64,000 nucleotides of DNA from NCBI GenBank assembly GCA_910589415.1, contig OU342633.1, positions 39,872,210-39,936,209 of the forward strand. Reading direction: 5' to 3'. The position numbers and the translations under genes were made by a program. The notes below the pieces were generated by a model. That model had not been told where the DNA came from, made no database searches, and saw nothing but the letters and a program-made list of their open reading frames with translations. This stretch comes from Malachius bipustulatus (Eukaryota; Arthropoda; Insecta; Coleoptera; Melyridae). Below are positions 12,301-20,372 of this stretch, in pieces (within the stretch, counting starts at the first letter, position 1; each line of letters begins with the position of its first letter).

Positions 12301-15300
12301 TGCAAATTGGAGTTCGAAACGCTTTCGAGTAGCGTTATCCAATTTCTGTAGCAACCAGTTGAACAAAGTGAAATCCCAGAGAGAGACGCCTGAGACCTGA
12401 CCCAAAGCTGTAATATTTTCTGAAAAGGTATTCAACAATTCACGAAGCGATTGTGAGGAATCAGAATCCGTTATTTTGGGAGCATTACAAATCGCCTGCC
12501 AATAACACGTCGCAAGTACTCGCTCATTCTGATACCTTTGGACAAGAGTATCGAAAGCTATCACATAATTGTCATCTGTCAGTGGTAAATGTTTGACAAG
12601 GGTAAGAGGTTCCTTTGACAAAGTCGAAACTAAATACTGGAACTTCTCAATTGGAGCTAACGAATCATTCGAATGAATCAAAGTCCTAAACAAATCATAA
12701 TAAACCGACCACATCCTCAACGAACCATCAAAAGTAGGTATACCGATACGAGGCAATTTCACATGTGAACTTGCAGAGGGGGGTAGCGCGGGAGCACCAG
12801 ACTGTCGACTATTTAACGATTCACTCGAACCATGACGTGATTTCACCACCGTATCCTGAGTCGATTCCAACGACAATTGAACCGCTCTAATCTGAAAATA
12901 AACCGAATCAACTTCGATAAGTAGTCCCGAGTATGATTTCCAAATCTCCGATGACACATCTACGACCAAAGCACTCTTATCTGCCGACTCAACCGTAATC
13001 AGGATATTTTTATCAACCTCCTGCACCTGATTGTACAAATCCGAAGCGCTGTCGCATGCAGCCAGGACAATAAAACGCGACTTTTCATCAATGGGTGCTG
13101 TAACTACTGTCAGAATCGAGTTCAAACGAGTCAAAAACTTCGAAACAGAAGCGTTTGCTCCGACCAAAGTGTTGGACATTTTGCTAAAGAGTATCAACAA
13201 AACACTAAAGCAATAAACGAATAAGGGTTATTTTTTACACCTGTAAAAAATACAACGACAACGAAATACGAACAATAACTAAAAATAAGTACCTAACCAA
13301 GTGAAGGTTACTTATTTAAAAACGAGTTGAAAATAAATTGACTTTGAAATTCACCAAAAAACAATACTTGAGATACCGAGTGTACCCAGTAGGTATACCG
13401 TGAATACAAAAATCAATATTTTCCCTGTAACAACGAAAAAGGGTTATTCGTTAAAAACCTGCAAAAATACAACAACAACGAACGATGAGCAATACCAAAA
13501 ATAAGTACCTAACCAAGTGAAAGTTACTTATTTAATATCGAGTTGAAAATAAATTATTGAATTCGAATTCACCAAAAACAATACTTAAGATACCGAGTGT
13601 ACCCAGTATACCGTGAATACAAAATCAATATTCTGCCCTGCGAATTCAGAGAGAAAATATTTCAACTATATTTACAGAAGTTTTTAAAAACGAACACCTG
13701 CAACGAACGAAGAAGTGGAGTGAGGTAGAATGGAGTAAAATAGTGGAATGGGTGAAAATGCCGTCTGGCGTCCTTTGGATCGACTATTTCGAATCCTTTG
13801 ACCTACAAACAGGCTACCTTAACACAGTGAGTGAGAAACTAATTTCAAACAAATGATGCAACCAATTAATGAACTATATTTCCACGAGCTTTCCTATCCG
13901 ACTACGGAGGGACCAAAAAAATGTTAACTCCGCGTCAAAGAGCAACACGAAATATTAACGACGCGATTCGATCCTGAAAGGGGGCTAAATTAATGCGGCT
14001 CGATGCCGCGATGGTAATGACAAATCGCCACGGATGACAGGATCGAAATTTAGGGAAGGACCAGGCTATAATTGCCAATGATTGACAGGAACACAATTAA
14101 TTAATAATTATCGAAATTACTGACCTTGTGTCTTGTCCGACTAAAGGGGCACTTGTTTTAATTTGCGAGATGTTGTAACTATTATTATTGTTCACTTGCT
14201 CCACTATGTAGGTACCCACGATTGTTCCACTACTTTATACCGCTTCCTTATTTAATTAAAGAACTAGGTATCCCGTTCTCGTAACACCAGCATCGACGAG
14301 TCTGGTACGAACGGCACTCTTGGTCGAGCTCTCTCCTCTCTCGATGTTAAACCTCGACTCTTCTCTATGTGTGGTCCTGTCCGGTCAGGTGTCCTTTTCC
14401 TTCGTCGATGTGTAAAGGGATAGGAAGGGGTAGGAAACGGTGGTGTCTTAGAGAATACGAATCGATTATTCACCAAGGACGTAACATAACCACTATTAGA
14501 GAAAGGTAAACAAATACAAAAAATATGAATTACGAATCCAGATCGAGAACACTCGCGATTGCTTCTTCGTTATACTATACACCCCTATCGTTATAAACCT
14601 CAAGACTTATTAGCAAACTTTTTAATGGTTAAAAAAAATTTAAGAACATTACAGTTTTTTTGTGTAGGTTTTCCTCTTTTGTCAATTGCTGTTCACAGTG
14701 TGTCCAATTATTTTCTAATTTTTCCATCTATCAATCTGTCATTGTCGCTGTACAGTGACAGTCTAATAAACATTGGAAAAGCCTTTATAAAGGGAATCTA
14801 ATTTGACAAAAGTGGAATTTAAACTGAAAAATCACAGTTATTTATTAAATGGGAAATTCATTTAACAAATTTGGAAACAACTGACAAAATACAAAAACCA
14901 AAAGAGAAAGACTGAAAGTTTTCTAAAAATGCAGTGTTTTTTTTTGTCTTACTTAGCTTGTTTCATTAATTGTTTTTTATTTGAGGGAAATTCTGAGTGG
15001 TAATGTTGGACTATTAAACTAACACCAAATTTATCATCACATATCAGGCTGGCTAAGAGGGAGGAGGTCTCACCCCTGGTAACACATCTGTGGCTACGCC
15101 CCTGACCCAGACACTTTTAAAAGGCTACCACAGAATAATCAGAAGTTGAAATAAATATTAAATTCAGTCGTTTATTGCAGGTGTACTTGATGATAGAAGC
15201 GCTCTCGGATGGCGGAGTGAAGCAGGGGATTCCCAGAGCTATGGCGACCCAGTTCGCCGCCCAGACGTTCCTGGGAGCGGCAAAGATGGTGCTGGAAAGT

Positions 15301-15675
15301 GGGAAACATCCCGGCGCCCTCAAGGACGAGGTGTGCTCTCCCGGAGGGACGACTATAACTGGACTGCACGCTTTGGAAAAGGGCGGAGTCAGGTAATGAG
15401 GTTTATTATTAAATATACAAAATTAATAGCTTCCAAATCAGTCTTCTATCTAGCCATCAGATAAGACGCATTGTTTTGTTTTAGCTGATAAGTGGAATTT
15501 AGAAATGTTAAGAGTTGACTGAAGTTGTTTTTTTTATTATAAATTTATGTTGCAATTGCAAAAAGTGACCATATTTTTGTTAATTAAAAATTTCTTGTTT
15601 GTTTTTAGAAGTGCGATAATGGATGCCATAGAAGCTGCAACTCTAAAGTCGATAGAATTAGGAAAAAACAAGTGA
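3375..15675 (+). CDS. P5cr: Pyrroline-5-carboxylate reductase, copy 1
   Basis: This enzyme makes proline from 1-pyrroline-5-carboxylate with NAD(P)H, the last step of proline synthesis. The exons I infer are 3375..3474, 4089..4342, 4845..5069, 15181..15392 and 15609..15675. All use GT..AG with matching phases and give 285 aa plus a TGA stop, the normal size for the family. The N-terminal Rossmann motif GFIGGGNMA begins near residue 15. [20 protein letters not shown] and the family signature around [18 protein letters not shown] follow. The protein starts almost directly at the Rossmann fold with no presequence, so a cytosolic location is inferred. Intron 4 is 10.1 kb and contains an intact BEL/Pao element on the opposite strand. 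A possible polyadenylation signal lies at 15970. The paralogue is at 22072..24369. Confidence 0.93.
5518..5750. repeat. Inverted repeat (~45-bp arms), MITE-like
   Basis: The segment around 5519..5565 (with TTTCACTGGTTATTCCAGCT) is the reverse complement of about 5695..5745. The spacer is about 130 bp. It lies in intron 4 of the upstream P5CR gene. Open frames here are mirror shadows of the repeat. Confidence 0.7.
5812..7060. repeat. Clustered MITE array: two direct units, then two inverted units
   Basis: A unit of about 260 bp occurs forward at about 5812..6072 and 6073..6340. It occurs inverted at about 6525..6785 and 6786..7060, with broken pieces between 6340 and 6525. Each unit carries ACCCCTTTGCTTATCATCAT and CGCCGAAACAGGTC or their complements. 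Units begin or end with versions of TACAGGGTGGGCCA. The array can fold into a very large hairpin inside the P5CR intron. The ORFs in it are non-coding shadows. Confidence 0.85.
7687..7726. repeat. Perfect 40-bp palindrome
   Basis: The half-site TAATGAACTTGTGAATTAAA is followed immediately by its exact reverse complement, with no spacer. It lies about 70 bp outside the BEL/Pao element. It may be a palindromic MITE remnant or an extruding cruciform site. Confidence 0.85.
7798..8362 (-). repeat. 3' LTR of the BEL/Pao element
   Basis: This 565-bp LTR is identical by eye to the copy at 13922..14486. On the minus strand it begins TGTTACG and ends TTAACA. The purine-biased GGTGGGCGGTA just upstream on the minus strand (about 8363..8375) is a plausible polypurine tract. 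Confidence 0.97.
8506..13200 (-). CDS. BEL/Pao gag-pol polyprotein, integrase truncated
   Basis: One open frame of 1564 codons. In order it has a gag region with a conserved PxxIPTFDG block (about residue 150, DUF1759-like), CCHC zinc knuckles from about residue 367, and an aspartic protease with DSGSQSS near 500. A reverse transcriptase follows with YVDD near 918, then an RNase H segment with FCDAS near 1097. The zinc-binding part of integrase is near 1410, and the start of the integrase core, GVDYGG, is near 1470. Right after the FLAALGR segment the frame runs into about 35 unrelated residues and stops. The second Asp and the Glu of the DDE triad and the C-terminal domain are therefore missing. 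RT and protease motifs look intact. An in-frame Met at residue 8 is an alternative start. Confidence 0.93.
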   Translation of the reverse strand: MLILFSKMSNTLVGANASVSKFLTRLNSILTVVTAPIDEKSRFIVLAACDSASDLYNQVQEVDKNILITVESADKSALVVDVSSEIWKSYSGLLIEVDSVYFQIRAVQLSLESTQDTVVKSRHGSSESLNSRQSGAPALPPSASSHVKLPRIGIPTFDGSLRMWSVYYDLFRTLIHSNDSLAPIEKFQYLVSTLSKEPLTLVKHLPLTDDNYVIAFDTLVQRYQNERVLATCYWQAICNAPKITDSDSSQSLRELLNTFSENITALGQVSGVSLWDFTLFNWLLQKLDNATRKRFELQFASEEFPSYQDLHKFLSSQCRALESSLGNDLSPSAVVGKRSSVKSGGKVESRNSHAFLSTSSASSSKQSCFHCNGEHPISNCRSFLKLDPRKRFEAVKAARLCLNCFGPSHLVKQCPSSHSCKECAGRHHSLLHFVKLSNSDGAASHRVEPPPVASTVAMSSLPSFQDVRSRSRSNTTVLLATACIEVQDKWGNYQVVRSLIDSGSQSSFITDRCRKRLGLHLNRSSTPISCLGHVTLGSAQGSSDCIIRPVGVPSPTFKVSTLVLPNICGKLPSVDISPSKALDNLKLADPNWYTPGSVDVLLGADIFPNIVHGGYLSGSDNCPAAMNTTFGWVLLGTISSKVAGEVQACFASVDSTLEETLKAFWRVEEVPSVEVCSNEEQEAESLFVESHYREESGRFGVLLPFKDSKELPIFNDSLNVADRRLLALERRLSRLPHIRDMYVEFMKDYLEAGHMSLVPLESESANSYYIPHHCVFKDPGVSMSSDVSSLAPVSSKIRVVFDASAKASNNLSLNDTLLIGPKLQNDITSVLLRFRENKFVFTCDIRQMYRQILVGDSHRQYQLIRWRFSEKDPIRSYKLNTVTYGVSSSPYLAIRCLLQLAQENSEKFPLASKAIRLGLYVDDFAIGANQIEETLELRNQLISLLQLGQFELRKWSANNPQLLQDLPVEHCQQQSSNFDSESDFSVKILGLQWQSATDSFSFMVKSIDSPCTKRSILSEVAKIYDPLGFLCPLTFMAKRVIQHLWYLGLDWDEDPPADVVEKWNRYKSTLHVLSKLTIPRCLVPEGSFVSCQLHAFCDASTAGYAGVVYYRFEDADGNVQVRFVTAKSRVAPLKPLSVPRLELCAAVLLSDLVSFVLEQGPQSIVVDKVFAWSDSSVALSWIKSSPHRWKTFVSNRVVHIQDRIPPDCWNHVRSGDNPADVASRGLLPEELVGASAWWAGPEFLRLPLESWPALFPIAPTSDVELEKRNIVLFATIEISDVDVLLKRFSSLRKIQGIIARCFRFTNNCRAVNRTTGALSVSELHAALMHIVRIVQSSVFSSELEKIRSGKPCAKYLQSLSPFIDDFGILRVGGRLLHSGLAFDAKYPALLPGRHRLVELLIDQIHRGNLHPGVNTTHYLLQQNFWILSARRVIRSYLSKCNRCFRTRPLSLEPPMGNLPVARVSQLKPFSCVGVDYGGPFPIVLSRYRGVKTSKAYLCLFVCFATRAIHLEIASDLSSETFLAALGRIVSLHPGADGVARVASVRTTRGLCKRPLVKLCPLPNQ
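8532..8566. repeat. Short hairpin at the integrase deletion junction
   Basis: GACCAGAGGTC is followed, after a 9-base loop, by GACCTCTGGTC: an 11-bp perfect stem. It lies where the polyprotein loses similarity to integrase, so it may be a scar or template-switch site of the internal deletion. This interpretation is inference. Confidence 0.6.
13222..13645. repeat. Two ~210-bp tandem repeats in the BEL leader
   Basis: Unit 1 (about 13222..13436) and unit 2 (about 13437..13645) both run from AAGGGTTATT through ACCGAGTGTACCCAGTA to the end of the repeat, with scattered differences. They lie between the 5' LTR and gag. Tandem leader repeats are known in other LTR elements; their role here is unknown. 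Confidence 0.85.
13898..13915 (-). promoter_or_regulatory. Candidate primer-binding site of the BEL element
   Basis: On the minus strand, six bases after the 5' LTR, the sequence reads TGGTCCCTCCGTAGTCGG. The leading TGG is what complementarity to a tRNA 3' CCA requires. I could not assign the tRNA species. Confidence 0.45.
13922..14486 (-). repeat. 5' LTR of the BEL/Pao element
   Basis: This 565-bp LTR is identical by eye to 7798..8362. It should hold the promoter driving the minus-strand polyprotein. It is followed outside the element by the target duplication TAACC. Confidence 0.97.
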
Positions 15676-16224
15676 AAATATAATTTGTATTTATTTTGTA
15701 GATATAAAAAATCTTGTTCTTGGAAATTAACGAATCTCAAAACTTGCCTACTGTCAAAATGTCCTCAATATGGTGTAATTTTTCTTTTAACATTTTTCCT
15801 TATTTATATTTCTTAGCTTTTGAAATTAAAAATTTTGACTAGAAGTATTTATGTAAAAAACACTTTTCAAAAGTTTAATTTTCATTATGATTTCAACAGT
15901 ATACAAGTTTTTCATTGGTTAATAATAGATTTAAAAAAAAATGGTAAGTAATAATTATTGAACAATGGAAATAAAATGTAACTTTGATAATAAAATAAAA
16001 AAATAAAATAAAAAACGTTGACCTCGTCTCTTACTAACAAAATCCCAGGTCCCCGATAATAATAATAATATCTGGAACTGTAAACAACAGCGTGAATTGA
16101 CATATTATTAGCACAAATGTTGATTAAAAGTCTGAGAAAAAATACAATGAATGTAAATCTTAAAAAATAAAATTTAAAAAGATAAAATGTAAAGAGTAAA
16201 AAAAGTGGTTCCTCACGCATCCTC

Positions 16225-19116
16225 CTACTTAACATACTTTGACTTAATAAGACACAACTCGATGTTAGCGCCGATTTTTCTCAAGTAATTCAACCAGAAC
16301 TTCTGCTTCGTCGACAACTTATCGTGCTCACTTTTCACTTCGACGAACTTACACTTCCTCTCCCCGAAATTCCACACCATCAAGTCCGGCATCCCGCTGT
16401 GATACAACCTGGGAAAGCTCGCCAGTCGTTTCAAAATTTTACTCAAAACGTCCCTGCCCAAACAGCTCACCACCTCCATCAGCTTCTCCTTTTTCAAACT
16501 CACTAACCGGGAAAAAAACGAAACGTTACTGTACTTGTCGTAGCGAAAGTAGAAGAAGTGCTCGAATTCATCATCACTCATCGTTACGATCTCTTCTAAT
16601 CGTTTCATTAAAACCTCTTCTCGATTTTTAAAAAAGCTACTCGTTCTATAATCGAGAGGATATTGCTGCACGGTGGAAATAAACACACCTTTAACATAAC
16701 AATCATAGATCAAATCGTGGAATAGTAAGTGGAAAATCAGATTTAACAGAGAACCCTCGCAGTGCACCCCTTGCGGGTATCCCTGGTTTTTGTAATACTC
16801 TAAAGCAACGTCTTCGACGCTCAGGAACTCCTTATCGCCGTTCTCGAGGTAAGTCATATATTTCCTCTTCCGTCCCGCTTCATTTTCTCTAACGGTTTTC
16901 GCTTTGAACTCGACAAACGGGAACGGATCTTTATCCGGCGGTTCTGGTAATAATTCGACGATTTCGTCGTGGTAACTCTTTGAGATCTTGCGTGATATGT
17001 GGTCCTTCAATCGTCTTGCTCGAGCTGCTACATCCTCCAATTCGATCTCTGAAAAATTCTCCTTCTCTTTCAACGCTTTAATAACAATTTCAGCAGCAGC
17101 GTCATTATTATGCTTGTATTTCTCTTCGATGAGAGCTAATTTGTCATAGCAAACCCCTAACTTGATCCCAGAGAAGATTTTACTAGACTTAATCGTTTCA
17201 ATAAGAAATAACAACCACTCTTCAGCCTCTGCGTGCGATTTATTGAGCACCGCTTCAGACGCCGTTCTTAAAATCCTCAAATACTGCATCTCAGCAGTAA
17301 AAATGCTCAGGTGTTGTTTCTTTTCGAAGAGGCCAGGGTTTTCTAACCTCCTCGAGTTTCTGAGATAATCAAACGCCTTCTGACCGATTTCTTTGATCAA
17401 TTCGTGCGACGAAGGTTTTCTTGTGCCCTGAATATCGTAAACCTCGTCTTTCAAATCTTTCGCGATCATGAAGCTCTCGAAATCCTCGATCGACTCGAAA
17501 ATTTTAACATCGTTTTCAACCTCGTATTTCGGGAAGACGACGTTCAAATTTAGGATGTTGTGGAAGAAATCTTGCGGTTTGGCGAACTCTCCGTTAGCAA
17601 ACGTATGAAGGAAGTAGACTTTCTTGATGGTCTTCCTGAAGGTCTCTCTTAAGCGGACGCAGCTGCCGAGTCTCTTCTGTATTTGTCCGAGGAGGACTTG
17701 CCGGGGAGATTTGGCCAGTGTGAGAGTGCACTGGGTGTTGATGTTTCTCAGCAGCGACTCGATCATCGTCTCTTTTGATGAGGTCTTCAACTTGATCTTG
17801 AAGGTCGAGCAGATGAATTTCAGATCAATTCGAGACAGCAAGTTCAGGAGTGTCGTTAAGTCTTCATTTATGTAATCGGTTTCCACGATGTCTTTCTTTC
17901 TGAATTCTTTGTACATGACTGCAATTGCATCTTCTTGTAACGGAACGGAAACGTTCTTATTTTTGCAGTAATCGTAGATATTGTACCATTTCTGTTGATG
18001 CATGAATAGTTTAAACACAACGTACTGATACTCTTTTACCATCTCCTTGAATTCGTTTATATATTTCATCTCCCGGTCTTTAAACAATTCTTTATAATGA
18101 CGATTGTTCAAAACCGAATCAATAATTTCCAGCATTAAATTGACGTACCGAAAATTTAACATCTTATCTTCTGTCGTGTTTGTTTGTGACTTTTGAGGCG
18201 ATCTGGATTGTACTCTTTTAGAATTATCACTCTTCAAAGGACTTTTTAAAGTAGAATTAGCAGTCTTCTTCGTTGCAGAGTTACCATTCAAAGCTCCACC
18301 TTCAGAACATTTCTTTTTCTTAGATTTATTATCAGTCTCAGGTTGTTCACCAATAAAGGGAATATCAGGGGTACAAACAATATTGGAAGCTTCTTGAGAA
18401 CCGTTAGATGCACCATCACTTTCACTTTGCTTATAAGTTAAATTGACCAGTGTCGATTCGTCAAATACCAGGGTATGATCGAATTCGGTCCTTTCATCGG
18501 TAACCTCCTCTTTAATGTTAGTCAGAGTGTGATCGAAACTGGTCGTTTGATCTTTCAACTCTTCCTTAATGTTAACCAGAGCGTGATCGAAACTGGTCGT
18601 TTGATTGTTTAACCCTTCCTCAATGACAGGTTTCATTCTCTCGGGTCTGTTAATCGTTATAAGATTCTGAGTCAATGGAACATTGACACTTCTGTACGAC
18701 TGTGGTAAAAAATTATCGACGCTTGAACTCAGAATATCTTTTAACGATTCGTAAGTGTAGATTGATTCTCCGTTCCCTAACGAGGTGTCTTTTAGTAACA
18801 CGGTTTGTTCTTTGGATTTATTAGCTTCTCGATGTGTCCGTTTACATCTGACAGGGCGTCTGAGCGATTTTCTTGGCTTGGGGCTCTTTTTCGGAGTGGA
18901 TGTTACTATGAAATCGTCATCGGATGTGTCTATTGCTTCAGTCGAAATGCTTTTCCTGCTTTTCGTCTTCAGGAGCGTTTTTCTTCTTTGGCTCTTATTT
19001 TGAATCGTGATGGTTCTAGCTTGACTGGTAATATTGAAAAAAGTGTCAATGCTGGTTTGTATCAACTCCTTGCAACTGCCACTGCCCCTCTCTGAAGTTA
19101 TTTTTGTTTCAAACAT
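16225..19116 (-). CDS. FAN1: FANCD2/FANCI-associated nuclease 1 (VRR-NUC family)
   Basis: FAN1 is a 5'-flap endonuclease and 5' exonuclease for interstrand crosslink repair in the nucleus. This 963-aa intronless ORF has a stop codon five codons upstream of the chosen ATG. Residues 420..456 look like the SAP DNA-binding domain and 600..720 the helical TPR-like region. Residues 785..960 form the VRR-NUC domain. Metal-site residues appear as E787 (HCEG), D911 (GMPD), E926 and K928 (EVK), with Q938 after. The 15-residue D-to-E gap equals that of human D960/E975. The N-terminus has a textbook PIP box at 20..27 (QTSIDTFF) and basic patches. I see no Cys/His set for the UBZ finger of vertebrate FAN1. 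An 18-residue repeat occupies about 172..217. The gene converges on the upstream P5CR gene. Confidence 0.93.
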   Translation of the reverse strand: MFETKITSERGSGSCKELIQTSIDTFFNITSQARTITIQNKSQRRKTLLKTKSRKSISTEAIDTSDDDFIVTSTPKKSPKPRKSLRRPVRCKRTHREANKSKEQTVLLKDTSLGNGESIYTYESLKDILSSSVDNFLPQSYRSVNVPLTQNLITINRPERMKPVIEEGLNNQTTSFDHALVNIKEELKDQTTSFDHTLTNIKEEVTDERTEFDHTLVFDESTLVNLTYKQSESDGASNGSQEASNIVCTPDIPFIGEQPETDNKSKKKKCSEGGALNGNSATKKTANSTLKSPLKSDNSKRVQSRSPQKSQTNTTEDKMLNFRYVNLMLEIIDSVLNNRHYKELFKDREMKYINEFKEMVKEYQYVVFKLFMHQQKWYNIYDYCKNKNVSVPLQEDAIAVMYKEFRKKDIVETDYINEDLTTLLNLLSRIDLKFICSTFKIKLKTSSKETMIESLLRNINTQCTLTLAKSPRQVLLGQIQKRLGSCVRLRETFRKTIKKVYFLHTFANGEFAKPQDFFHNILNLNVVFPKYEVENDVKIFESIEDFESFMIAKDLKDEVYDIQGTRKPSSHELIKEIGQKAFDYLRNSRRLENPGLFEKKQHLSIFTAEMQYLRILRTASEAVLNKSHAEAEEWLLFLIETIKSSKIFSGIKLGVCYDKLALIEEKYKHNNDAAAEIVIKALKEKENFSEIELEDVAARARRLKDHISRKISKSYHDEIVELLPEPPDKDPFPFVEFKAKTVRENEAGRKRKYMTYLENGDKEFLSVEDVALEYYKNQGYPQGVHCEGSLLNLIFHLLFHDLIYDCYVKGVFISTVQQYPLDYRTSSFFKNREEVLMKRLEEIVTMSDDEFEHFFYFRYDKYSNVSFFSRLVSLKKEKLMEVVSCLGRDVLSKILKRLASFPRLYHSGMPDLMVWNFGERKCKFVEVKSEHDKLSTKQKFWLNYLRKIGANIELCLIKSKYVK
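18466..18603 (-). repeat. 54-bp coding repeat inside FAN1
   Basis: Two near-identical 18-codon units, plus most of a third, encode QTTSFDHxLxNIKEE-type segments (residues 172..189, 190..207 and 208..217). The DNA repeats as well, so duplication is fairly recent. Confidence 0.85.
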
Positions 19117-20200
19117 TTCTTCTTCATGTCAGAGATCTGAAATCGGAACGAATTATTATTTTGAGTGTTCTGACATGTTTTGGGAGTAAGAAAGCTGCAA
19201 GCTTCGAATATTGATTAAAGTAATTAAAAATTGCGTATATTTTATTGTTATTAGAATGATTTAAAGCCTCGATTCAAGAGAGTAGGTTAGGTATGACTGG
19301 TATCATTGGAACAGCTGACTAACAACTTAAACAAAAGACAGGTAGGCATTTAGAGCAGGCAGCAGGTGCTTTATTAGGGTATAGCGGCAACTTAACTCAT
19401 TGAGATATTTCCTTCCTATTAAATTGGAAGTAACTACCTAGATCCTTTTTGCTACAGCAACTTATTATCCCACCCCACATCACAGGCGATCATTATCAGA
19501 ATTAAATGGTGCTTTCCTGCTTTAAAATTACTTAATTTTGATAATTTTAGAACTCATTAGAATATCATCAACACTCAAATAGGGGGACCCCTTACAGTGT
19601 CTGAAGCCGAAGCCTGAGAACAAAACAAAGACCAAAGTAACCAAGGAAAATTTTGGGGGTGCATCTTCACACTTCACCCCTTGCTTTTTATTACCCTGGC
19701 AAGTTTAATGTATTAAGAAAAATCAACATTACTTAACACTTACCTAATAATAGTTCTAATTGCACTTGCAATAAAATAAAAATATATTATGTAGTTAATG
19801 AAGAAAGTTAGCTGATTACTGTTTTCCCTCCTTTTTTCGTGAATAGGCTGCTCCTCTCATAATCATAATCAAAGTCAATCACATCAGTCATCGGTCATCA
19901 CTCATTATCACAATAATCATAATCATAATCATTGGAATGGATTGGTTAAATAATGAAAATGAAAATAAAAATAAAATGGTAAAATGCAAATAAAATGAAG
20001 TGCAGAAGAAGTGCAGGTTGTTCTTCTTTTTTAGTAGCAGCTCCTGGCCTTACTAGTAAAATCTCTCTAGTCTAGGGTACTAACAAACACAGAACACAGA
20101 ACACAGTAATAAAATAATAACTAATAAAAAATATTCAATTATGGAACATTTGAATAAAATTTATGTTTTATACCCTTACTTTGTAGAATCTCTGCATTCT
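19117..20200. other. Intergenic, no gene seen
   Basis: AT-rich intergenic DNA upstream of FAN1, with simple CATAATCATAATCA repeats around 19858..19930. A TTTCAG just before the FAN1 ATG could be the acceptor of a 5'-UTR exon. No convincing ORF or RNA gene was recognised. Confidence 0.4.
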
Positions 20201-20204
20201 GATT

Positions 20205-20372
20205 GATGATAAATAAAACACTGATGTTTAAAAGAATTCTACTGATGAAGATGAATATTAATATTAATATCTCTGAAGATGCTACAAAAGTAGTGAAACA
20301 CGTGTAACGTTAATATCCAGCAATATACAAAAGTAGAATTTTTTAAAACATTAGTGTTTTATTTAACATTTG
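20205..20372. repeat. Inverted repeat enclosing a hammerhead-like core
   Basis: About 31 bases at 20209..20240 (with AAAACACTGATG) are largely complementary to about 20334..20366. The loop of about 95 bases contains a second hairpin (ATATTAAT-rich, about 20249..20272) and the ribozyme-like core at 20273..20306. Confidence 0.65.
20255..20316 (+). ncRNA. Hammerhead ribozyme-like motif (candidate)
   Basis: The core CTGAAGA (20273..20279) matches the CUGANGA box. A hairpin GCTAC-AAAA-GTAGT (20281..20294) follows, then GAAAC (20295..20299). The self-complementary ACACGTGT (20298..20305) would form a loopless helix III, and GTA places a cleavage site after 20306. ATATTAA (20261..20267) and TTAATAT (20310..20316) could close helix I. 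Minimal helix III hammerheads are known from Penelope-like elements and retrozymes. One extra base (T20280) between the core and stem II departs from the consensus, so activity is uncertain. Confidence 0.38.

Larger units (their letters stand above)
7793..14491 (-). mobile_element. BEL/Pao LTR retrotransposon with 5-bp target duplication
   Basis: The element runs 7798..14486 and is flanked by the direct duplication TAACC (7793..7797 and 14487..14491). It is read from the minus strand, so the 5' LTR is at 13922..14486 and the 3' LTR at 7798..8362. Both LTRs are 565 bp, start TGTTACG, end TTAACA and look identical base for base, which indicates a recent insertion. Its single gag-pol frame (8506..13200) is open but lacks the end of integrase. 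It lies antisense within intron 4 of the P5CR gene. Confidence 0.97.
7133..15110. mobile_element. Possible older element hosting the BEL insertion (GTAGCCA-type ends)
   Basis: GTAGCCAGGATTTTGTTATG near 7136 resembles the complement of the sequence at about 15060..15107 (GTAGCCACAGATGTGTTACC). The CAGGGGCGTAGCCA style of end is common in insect hAT-like elements. If real, the BEL/Pao element jumped into an older non-autonomous element of about 1.3 kb. The match is only moderate and no target duplication was established. Confidence 0.28.

Noticed and set aside
20242..20340. Outer CTGATGA (20242) pairing with GTAGAATT as an alternative hammerhead
   Set aside because: The strong outer stem would place AAG, not a GUH triplet, at the cleavage position, so this register does not fit a functional hammerhead.
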